Source: Irpex lacteus (taxonomy: Eukaryota > Basidiomycota > Agaricomycetes > Polyporales > Irpicaceae). From it: a DNA stretch of 14,872 bases. The translations under genes were made by a program, and so were the position numbers. The stretch covers positions 1 through 14,872 of the forward strand of contig MQVO02000201.1 of assembly GCA_001986395.2 (NCBI GenBank), written 5' to 3'. Positions 7,878-14,872 of this stretch are shown one piece after another (position 1 is the stretch's first letter; every line of letters starts with the position of its first letter). The notes below the pieces were generated by a model. That model was not told the DNA's origin. It ran no database searches and saw nothing but the letters and a program-made list of their open reading frames with translations.

Positions 7878-9375
7878 TCATAACGAAAGGAACCCCACCT
7901 CACTCACAGATGCACCATGTCCTACTCGAGCAGCGGGGTTCGTGCATCTGGGTGTGGAGGTCTGGTGGATGTGGGATGCGGGATGCGGGAGTGGGATGCG
8001 GGAAGTAGGAAGGTTGAGACGGAGATGGGAGGAGAGTGTGGTGGAGGGTGTGGAATGTAAGAGGGTGGGTGTGGGGGGTTTGGCTGTATGGACGAGGCAG
8101 GGTGGAGTGAGTAGCGGGAATCTTGGTACGTATGCTGGGGATTTTGTGCTGTGTTTGCGTAGAAAGTTCAGTATCGACTTCGATGATGATAAAGGTCGTA
8201 ATTACTCACAGTAATGTGCCTGGAGAAGGAAACAAAGGCAACATCTTGGGAGCTGTTGCGGGAGAGGGGGAGGTATCGGGAATCTTGGTACGTAGGCTGG
8301 AGATATTGTGCTGTGTATAGATAGGAAGGTTAGTGTCGACATCGACGATATTGAAGGTCGTAGGAACTTACAATAGAATCCTTTCGGAAGCGACTTGTTG
8401 AGAGCGTTTGCGAGATGCGAACATAGCGGGAATCTTGGTACGTATGCGGGGGACGTTGCGCATTGTAAATAACAGAAGTTTGGTATCGACGTCGAAGATA
8501 CTACAAAGATACCAAAGGTTACTTACAGTAGATTCCTGGGAGAAGAGGACGGAGGCGATACCTTGTGAACTGTTGCAGTAGGCGAGATGCACCGGTAATC
8601 TTGGTACGTGTGCGGCGGACATCGTGCTTTGTTCAGATCAGGAGTTCAGCATCGACGTCGAAGATATTCAAGCTTGTGATTACTTACATTATAGTCCTCG
8701 GGTCGAGAGACGATATCTTGAGAACCTTTGCGAGAGGCGAACAGAACGGGAACCTTGGTACGTATGCTGAGGACATTGCGCTGTAATTAGAGCGGAAGTT
8801 GAGCACTGACGTCGATGATATCAAAAGGTTGTGGATACTCACAGTAGGTGGCATGAGAGATAGAAACAAAGGCAATATCTTGAGGTGTAAGCGAGCGAGA
8901 GACGAGTGTGAGTAGCGGGAATCTTGGTACGTATGCGGGGGACATTGCGCTGTGTTCGAATCATAATTTCAGCATCGACGTTGAAGATATTAAAGGTTAC
9001 TTACCGGAGAATAATGGGAGACGGAAACAGAGGTGGTATCTTGGGATCTTTTGCGAGAGACGAGGGGATAGCGGGAATCTTGGTACGTATGCTAGGAACA
9101 TTGCGCTGTACTTAGATAGTAAGTTCAGCGTCGATTTCGAAGACATTTGAAGTCATGATCACTTACGGTAGAGTCCTGGGAGAAAGAGTCAGAGGGGTGT
9201 CTTGGGATTTTGCGGCAGAGAAGCACGGATAGCGGGAATCATCTTGGTACGAGTGTGGCGGACATTGCGCTAGGATGGGTTCCAATCGACGAGGAGAGAT
9301 AGTATCTTGATGATATCCACGATAGACGAGCGAGAGTGAGAGAGGTCTTGGTGCGAATGCGGTGGCCCAGGACAT
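7878..9375 (-). CDS. Candidate tandem-exon gene read in rotating frames, about 347 aa
   Basis: Unknown function. It starts at ATG 9375 (MSWATAFAPRPLSLSL). Exons on the minus strand: 9375-9167, 9105-9005, 8949-8843, 8780-8688, 8626-8527, then a shortened unit (from the AG of ACCAAG to 8372), 8310-8210, and 8148 to a TGA at 7878. Introns are 55-62 nt, with GTAAGT/GTGAGT donors, CTGAAC/CTAAC branch points and mostly CAG acceptors. The exons are copies of one unit, CGCAATGTCC...CATACGTACCAAGATTCCCGC. Because most are not multiples of three, successive copies are read as PAYVPRFPL-like, QCPPHTYQDSRY-like and RNVLSIRTKVP-like peptides, and the chain stays open throughout. The sixth internal unit has lost its normal acceptor (CAATG instead of CACAG). 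If that intron is retained, the frame stops just after GIY. It may instead be a spliced non-coding RNA. Confidence 0.4.
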
Positions 9376-9380
9376 TGCGG
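8110..9380 (-). repeat. Array of about nine exon-plus-intron units, roughly 157 nt each
   Basis: The motif GGACATTGCG (or a variant) recurs near 9370, 9260, 9096, 8940, 8771, 8617, 8451, 8301 and 8139; GGGAATCTTGGTACGTATGC accompanies nearly every copy. Spacing is about 150-169 nt, except 110 nt for the outermost pair, which lacks an intron. Conservation covers both the exon-like and intron-like halves, including a shared ATCTTCGACGTCGATGCTGA core within the introns. The unit was therefore copied as genomic DNA and not through a spliced intermediate. Confidence 0.9.
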
Positions 9381-9410
9381 TGGTTGGTTGGAGAGCGATG
9401 CGGTATGTCT

Positions 9411-9418
9411 CTTATATG
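9411..9418 (-). promoter_or_regulatory. Possible TATA box for the tandem-exon array
   Basis: On the minus strand the sequence reads CATATAAG, about 36 nt upstream of the ATG at 9375. The gap holds a C/A-rich segment (CTCCAACCAACCACCGCA) typical of fungal transcription starts. Such elements are frequent by chance, so this is only suggestive. Confidence 0.28.
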
Positions 9419-9419
9419 C

Positions 9420-11250
9420 GTAGGTTAGTTGCACAGTTCATCTACGTGAGCTGGTAAACACTTCCGTTAATGTAATGGCACTAGAGATAGAAGGTATAGG
9501 ACGCACGAATGCTGGACGTATGCTACAGATACCATGCGGGTACACAACCCCCTTCTAGATGGCAGAAAGCACGCTGACTTTCAGGAAGGAGTTAGCACAG
9601 CGACACACGCTTCGTCAAGCAACGATCGGGATTTACTGTGACAGTGAGATAACATGGAGGACTTATCGTATATCCTGGAGGACGAAAACGAATGTTAGTA
9701 ACCTTTGTAACTTCACAAGATCGAGATAGTCACGCACCAATCCTCAAAACCCCTAGTCAATACGTCTCAGCATTGTCCCCAGTGGTTATCTTCGTCAAGT
9801 TTCATGATTGCAAGGTTGTGGGGAGTGCGAGAGGTGGTACATAGACAAGGATGAGGTGGTGGTTGAAGAGAGACCCAGGAGTCTGGCCGCGATCATCGAG
9901 TTGTCGATCGAGGTGGTCGATCGTTCCTGACCCTGAGATCAGACCTCAAATAGTCACTTCGTCTTAACCACCTCTTACACCTGCACGCTCACCATCGCTT
10001 TACGCATCTTCCTCGACCTGTCATCACCAGCCTTTCGTAGGGAGTTCACTGGTAGGGCTGACGCCAGTGCATTAGAAAGTACGTTTGTATAAGGTCTGCG
10101 AGAGCAATACTGAGACGACTTGTGCCACAGCTAAGTTGCCGGTCGTTACTAACGGCGTGAAGCCTGCTCGAGAGAGAGAGAGAGATCAGGAAGCCCGGTG
10201 GTCCGCGAGTAGTGAGTACGAGAAGCCAATATACATGAGATGTGGCAGACATTGAACAGGTGAGTGCTCAATGCCGTCGAAACCCACAACTCAGTCCTCT
10301 GGCTCGAACTCAGGTCTGCGCTATGATGACTGCGCACAGGTTCGTGGAGGAGAACGGGGTCAAAGGTGAAATACGATAATGTAATGTACATTGCTACTAA
10401 ACTTGCGTAATGGTATGTACACCAGTTAACCCCCGATACACTCTCCCCTCGCCGTCCTGTCTCTCCTTCCGCTCAGGCATCGCTCTTCCACGAAGGCAGC
10501 ACTCGCGCGTGATACATCGTGACACAAACAAGAAGAGAGGACGTCTGCAGTGAAGGCGTACTGGAATAAAACTACAGTGCGTCGCTGCTGTCGCTGTGGA
10601 GTCCCTGTCATGCTGACTGCTACCTTGCAGTGAGCTCCCGGTCTGAATGGCCTGAAAGTGCTGATAACGACGTGCGTTCTCGTTCGTTATGCGACGAGCT
10701 CTGCTCCAGATCTACTCGTACAATCTCCGTTACAGCAGGCACCAAGGAACTTCACAATCACTCGGACATTGTCAGGCTACCCGACAATGGTCCTTGCGGC
10801 GTGAGGAGTAAGTAGCTGCGTATGAAGTAAGTACACGCGGGGGTATCGGGCATGTCACAACACATAGATTTGCACTTAATATTCCTGTTTATCCATTGAC
10901 CCATTGGCCGACTCGATTAAATTACTCCTTAAACAGACAAACTGACAGACTGCGTATGAAGTTAAACCGACCATACAGGCGTAGTCTGCACTCTATACGG
11001 GTCACACAAGTAAGAAGTCTGAAGGATCTCGTGCCTAGTTACATTGCACGCATGTAATTGTTGTACATAAAGAGCTCATAATATCTGTCTTGCTTGGGAC
11101 AAGTTCGTGCGCACTTCAGAATATAATCGGTCGGAGACTAGCAGCGAATGCGAGGAACGAATATTGGATTATTATGGCTAGCTACTAACATGCGGGAGGT
11201 ATTTAATAGTGCGAGCAATATGCTCGCGCTCTCCGTATTCACCCGGGCGT
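9420..11250. other. Gene-poor stretch, no supported coding region
   Basis: Open frames are short, with no convincing chained splice sites. Small repeats are visible. CTGCGTATGAAGT occurs at 10816-10828 and again at 10950-10962. A 26-nt segment at 10203-10228 recurs at 13743-13767. A GATCGA-rich stretch (about 9890-9925, with GTCGATCGAGG and GTCGATCG) is locally self-complementary. An AG run lies at 10172-10185. Confidence 0.5.
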
Positions 11251-11252
11251 GA

Positions 11253-12125
11253 TCATACCTTCAAATACGCAAGAATCAGCATTTTATTCCAGATTTATGG
11301 AGTCAATAACGAACCTGATATTGCAAAGTCTCGGCATGCGAGGCGTTTTCGTGCCCTCGCAGAGCCCCGAGATACGGGCGTAATCTCCCCGTAACCTGCT
11401 GGCGTGTCTCTAACCAAGATAGCTAAATGAAAGGACTCAGCATTCGTCATAACAAGGTAAAAAGCAATAACTCACTTGACACACAGGGACATAGTCTCGC
11501 CCTAAGAGGCAAACATTGTCCTTGGCGAGATAAAATGTACGAGCATAGTCTCCCCGTCCCGAAGGTTCGTATAAAGGGTGAAAGGGGTATGCCTGTATGC
11601 GATAGAGTGGACATTAGTAGGAATCCATAAAGCATAACAACACGAAGACTGACCAGGTTTCTTGCAAAGCAATATGGTGACGTATTGCAGTGGTCCTCAA
11701 CATGTTAAATACCTGCATAAGGAACAATCAGCAGGCGTCGCGTTATAGATTAAAGGGCGAAAACATACCTGAAATGTACGACCATAATCTCCCCATGTGA
11801 TAAGTCGTTCGGTCTCGGCGTGGTCCGGCATACGAGCATAGTCTCCCCGTCCCGAAGGTGCGTGGAGTCCGCGAACGGGGGCTACCTATACGGGAGATAG
11901 AAGGACGATCAGCGTGGTTACATCATGTAAACGGATAAAAGAACTTACGTTCAAGTGGACAAGGTGACAGGACGGTGGTCGAAGGGTGGAGGCTCTGCTA
12001 CGAGCATATGTCAGGCATGCATGACAATCGAGGGAAAAACATATACTCACAGTCATGTAACCAACGCTCGATGCTCAGAGGACGTACGACTCCGTGTCCA
12101 CACGGAGCCGGACGTAGGGCACCAT
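11253..12125 (-). CDS. Candidate multi-exon gene with duplicated 117-nt exons
   Basis: Unrecognised. On the minus strand, 11885-11769 and 11592-11476 are both exactly 117 nt, both flanked by good splice sites and both phase 0. Each encodes PSGRGDYAR at the same position (APSGRGDYARMPDHAETER versus EPSGRGDYARTFYLAKD). A third copy, 11422-11315 (108 nt), carries the same DNA motif but shifted by one base. Upstream exon-like blocks are 12125-12051 and about 11992-11949. A 59-nt block (11712-11654, VFNMLRTTAIRHH) lies between the 117-nt copies, and including it shifts the frame so that a stop follows. Joining the 117/117/108-nt exons directly keeps 114 codons open, then GTA TGA ends the frame at 11253. 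I could not connect a start codon in phase. The exons are open in a second frame too, so coding status is unsettled. Confidence 0.35.
11370..11860 (-). repeat. Repeated GGGGAGACTATGCTCGTA motif
   Basis: The minus-strand motif CGGGACGGGGAGACTATGCT appears intact near 11535-11565 and 11830-11860. Weaker copies lie near 11371-11395, 11485-11500 and 11777-11795. Each exon-like block of the neighbouring gene candidate contains two copies, one full and one decayed, so the exon itself seems to have arisen by an internal duplication before being copied. Confidence 0.75.
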
Positions 12126-12335
12126 CTGATGAGTTAACAGAGGGGAATGAGTACGTGTGTATGACAGTAAACATAAATAACATAACATACCTTCAAGCAA
12201 TTGAACGACATGGGGCAGATAATAGGAGAGGCGGCACGAGCGAGTAGATGAGAGTGGGAAGGGATAAGGGAGAAGAGATGAGGGCGGGGAGTGAGAAGGG
12301 AGAATAGATGAAGGACCTCATCACCTTCCACCGCC

Positions 12336-12343
12336 TTTTTATA
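12336..12343 (-). promoter_or_regulatory. TATA box followed by CT-rich leader
   Basis: The minus strand reads GTATAAAAAGGCGG, a near-consensus TATA box. It is followed from about 12312 to 12226 by an almost pure C/T tract, a common feature of fungal core promoters, then an ATG at 12211 (MSFNCLK) that runs into a GTATGT donor at 12190. This strongly suggests a minus-strand transcription start that would feed the tandem-exon candidate at 11253-12125, although the ATG frame stops in the next exon. Confidence 0.5.
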
Positions 12344-12417
12344 CACTTTCTGGACAGGAAGACGCCTTCGAGCCGATGACGCATTGTCGGAGAGGTGAGC
12401 CATGTACAGCAGCTTGT

Positions 12418-13082
12418 TTACATGTCAGAATTCTTCCTCGGATCCTCGAATCGTCGGTGGCCGCCCTCGATCTCCTGCGATATCCGAGAGACGCGCTCGA
12501 GCCCCAGTTTCATGTCTTCCCAGCTCAACGTCTGCTGCAGTCTCATTGATTCTCCTGTACGAGTTAGGGATTTCGACGATCCAAATGACGGAAAATGAAA
12601 GTCCCATATCTTGGGTTTGAAGCACCACCCTGAAATGTCAGGTCGTTCTCTGCGCCCGTTGATAATTTGACGTATCTCGAGCGCGATGCGCTCCTCGCAA
12701 TCCAGGCCTCAGAGCATCGTCGTTGGGTATGCCATGCAGCTACTTACAGCTTGCAGGGAAGCTTTCTGGAATGGAATGCACCGCTCGAGGTCGGCATGAG
12801 GGTCAGAATTCGAAGTTGCGAACTGTGATGCGTTAGTAACGTGACTAGCGTGTTTAATGTGATTGAGTTCACATACACACGCTACTCGTGCTTCTGTGTA
12901 GGATTTTCTCGTCCGACGACTGATAAGGATAGGAAGCATCTATATTTACGAGATCATAAGTTGTCGTTCTCCGTAGGAAAACCAAAACAAATAGAAGGGC
13001 TACTCACCGTCATACTATGTTTATCGCAAGCGCACGCACAATTGCGAGTTTCTCCACCAAGTCTACTATATGAGGCAGACAT
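12418..13082 (-). CDS. Putative four-exon protein, 162 aa, unknown
   Basis: I do not recognise the family. Exons on the minus strand: 13082-13008, 12939-12877, 12822-12748 and 12693-12418; all junctions are phase 0 and the total is 163 codons with the TAA stop. Introns are 68, 54 and 54 nt. The second has GTATGT, TTACTAACG and CACAG, an excellent fungal intron; the third ends in a weaker GCGAG. The start has an A at -3 (MSASYSRLGGETRNCAC). The last exon has a natural-looking, charged, probably helical sequence: ERIALEIRQIINGRRERPD, GWCFKPKIWDFHFPSFGSS, and the C-terminal stretches LSWEDMKLGLERVSRISQE and GGHRRFEDPRKNSDM. No signal peptide or membrane segment is evident. Exon 1 is the least certain part; longer 5' forms are possible. 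Other frames overlap parts of the last exon, so chance cannot be excluded. Confidence 0.45.
12860..12895. repeat. Diverged repeat, copy A (partner at 14267-14302)
   Basis: TGATTGAGTTCAC followed by a variable stretch and CTCGTGCTTCT occurs here and again at 14267-14302. In copy A it spans the exon 2/intron 2 boundary of the minus-strand gene. In copy B the equivalent position again has a donor (GTGCGTGAACTCAATC) and a downstream GCTAACAG, so an exon-intron boundary was duplicated. Confidence 0.6.
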
Positions 13083-13084
13083 TT

Positions 13085-14872
13085 TTAAGTCTGAGAGAGA
13101 TCCGGATAAGACGAGACTTACGAATAAGAACAACAACTCGCTCAGCTCAGCGTCGGCATGTCATTCAGAGTCAGTAGCATGTTCATCAACCTGCGAATTT
13201 TCCATAACCCGATACCATACTGCTGGGCTCATGTCTATGCGCAAATGAACTCTGTGCTTAGGATCAGGGGTGCTCTATGTCGACCTCTTGCCGATAATGC
13301 GCATTTTGACAATTAAGCCTGTAGCAGCAAGAAAACTCTATGTTAGTACAACTGGGCCCAGCTCTTTGTTCAAAGATGGTCCTGAAGGCTCACGTGAGCT
13401 CGTTTATACCCCAGCTATTGGGTGCACGCGCCTTCAATGCTCATCAGCACTAAGTTCGGTGAATGGAACCTGTCAGTGTCTTCCTGGGTACCTCACTGAA
13501 GGTATGCGGATCATCGCCCCAAGAACCTGTCAGCGAAGATCATGATACATCTTGGTTATCTCGAGCGTGTTCACCCACAGACTATGCACAACCTATTCCT
13601 ATACTTAGCTTCACGTGAGCTTGTTGACTCGGAATCGGAGTTGATGAACATTGATTGACAAGCCGAACACTTACAGACTGATGGTCGATGACGATGATCG
13701 TCGATATTGCATATTTAGTGCACCGAGTCAATATCGAGACTACCGCGAGCTTGAGTACGAGAAGCCACGAACTTGCAGCAGGATACGATAATAAAATATG
13801 ACTCTCGGTATGCTATTGAGGCTTCGGCCAGTAGAAGTGAGTGCGGAAGGCGGTCCTGAGTCAGCCTAGTACATGTTAGCGATATAGAGTTGCGTAGAAC
13901 ATAAAAGCTAATGAACCTACATTGAGAGAACGGCGTTTGACATATGATGAACTATCGTTCATCGTGTGTCAGAGTTGAACATTACGCACATCATGAGAGA
14001 CGCACCCTCAAAGTTTTATCCTTGCATTCTTTGTTCCCTGCGTTCTGACAGTACGTGGTAGTTTTGTATATCTTCTTCGAGTGATGGGGGATTGTCTACG
14101 CTCATCATTCTCCACTCCAAAATTCAAGGGTGCTCCGTGTCATTGCAGATATGGCTTAATTGTGGAAGGGAAGCTCAAGCTGGAGACCTCGCCTTCGGTG
14201 TCCTGCGGGGTCCGTTGACATACATAACTTCGGGGTGCACTGTTAGCGAAATGATTGTACTCAATTTGATTGAGTTCACGCACCAATACACCTCGTGCTT
14301 CTCACAATGATCTCTCTGGCGCGGATTGATTACAATGACTATTTGGAACCACAGGCTCACATGAGTGCTCGTGCGCCGTTGAAGATATTTCCGACGAATA
14401 AAATCAACACTTACTCACTTCATCGTCATATTTTCGTATATATTGTCATGACTACTGTACTCTGTGATGGTCTACAGAGGCATTAACGTCACTTCAGCTT
14501 GCGTGAGTCAAACTACGACCTACCTGGTCTCAATTACACAAGCCTCTTCCTCTTCGTTCTGCGCATGTCAGACGGCCGGGCCCAGTACCATACCACCGGA
14601 TATGCGCTGGTCTGGGCATGGGCACGCCACACTGAATGGAGTGTTCTGCTCCTTGAATATAATGCGAACATTCCGGAATTACAGACCTGCACTATCGCGA
14701 TGCACGTACAGTGAATCCGGGGGTGCACGTGAGCTTGTTTACACCCCGGAAAGCGCAGATACTGACCTTCCATACCTTCGAAGGTTATTAGAGTTGATGC
14801 AACGTTGATGCTATATTGTTTAATGAACGGAACGTAGCTAGTGCTGATCAATGACGTTCCCATCTCCTTCTC
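13085..14872. other. Diverged duplicated region, no firm gene
   Basis: Apart from the listed repeats I can support no gene. A plus-strand frame (14464-14808) and a minus-strand frame (14534-14863) overlap each other; neither has a recognisable domain. The segment 13613-13676 has a clean intron look on the plus strand (CAC, then GTGAGC to ACTTACAG), and the same ACTTAC is donor-like on the minus strand. The right edge of the window may cut a copy of the 12418-13082 gene. Confidence 0.4.
13391..13412 (+). repeat. CACGTGAGCTYGTTTAYACCCC repeat, three copies
   Basis: Copies lie at 13391-13412, 13612-13630 (diverged at its 3' end) and 14726-14747. Each carries a CACGTG E-box-like palindrome overlapping a GTGAGC donor-like sequence. 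In one plus-strand frame the first and last encode RELVYTP and the middle one RELVDSE. Other regions near the first and last copies also resemble each other weakly, pointing to an old duplication of about 0.6-1.4 kb. Confidence 0.6.

Noticed and set aside
7666..8214. Plus-strand 182-codon frame as a separate gene
   Set aside because: It overlaps the last exon-like block of the minus-strand array, starts without ATG, and runs into the repeats.
8110..9380. CRISPR array
   Set aside because: Units are about 157 nt, diverged along their whole length, with intron signals and no short exact repeat-spacer alternation; the context is eukaryotic.
1..14872. tRNA, rRNA, transposase, reverse transcriptase or viral genes
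   Set aside because: No T-loop-like GGTTCRAATC context with a cloverleaf, no rRNA core, and no recognisable catalytic motif was found on either strand.

Overview
The window reads as nuclear DNA of a filamentous basidiomycete-like fungus. Introns are short (about 42-69 nt), with GTRAGT/GTRYGT donors, CTAAC/CTGAC-type branch points and CAG/TAG acceptors. The one gene I can name is a fungal OXR1-type TLDc-domain protein, split by five introns on the + strand (4761-7115). I see no bacterial, viral, rRNA, tRNA, CRISPR or transposase signal. The species cannot be named from this sequence.

Layout. 1-1150: two small, weak gene candidates, one on each strand. 1165-1606: a GACG-rich minisatellite field. 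1750-2870: a diverged tandem array that reads on the - strand as a four-exon gene with two duplicated internal exons. 2950-3660: nothing firm, only scattered splice-like signals. 3665-4651: a low-complexity, apparently frame-broken gene on the - strand, facing away from OXR1 across about 110 nt. 4761-7115: OXR1/TLDc; the N-terminal linker and first two thirds of the TLDc domain are clear, but the C-terminal third is missing or replaced. 7116-7660: gene-poor, with GGGTTA-rich repeats. 7878-9375: an array of about nine roughly 157-nt units on the - strand, each made of a 93-107 nt exon-like block and a 55-62 nt intron-like block. 9420-11250: nothing firm. 11253-12345: another - strand multi-exon candidate with duplicated 117-nt exons behind a TATA box. 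12418-13082: a four-exon, 162-codon - strand candidate with a diverged partial copy near 14.2-14.4 kb. 13085-14872: short diverged repeats only.

The most unusual theme is that three unrelated blocks (about 2.0-2.9, 7.9-9.4 and 11.3-11.9 kb), all on the - strand, are built by tandem duplication of an exon together with its intron. In the 7.9-9.4 kb block, exon lengths are mostly not multiples of three. A spliced message would therefore read successive copies of the same DNA in different frames, yet the chain I traced stays open. This could be a fast-evolving lineage-specific protein family, a spliced non-coding transcript, or decaying repeats.

Limits: base composition is balanced, so chance open frames of 60-90 codons are common. 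Apart from OXR1, every gene model here rests on splice-site and phase agreement that I read by eye, not on homology.
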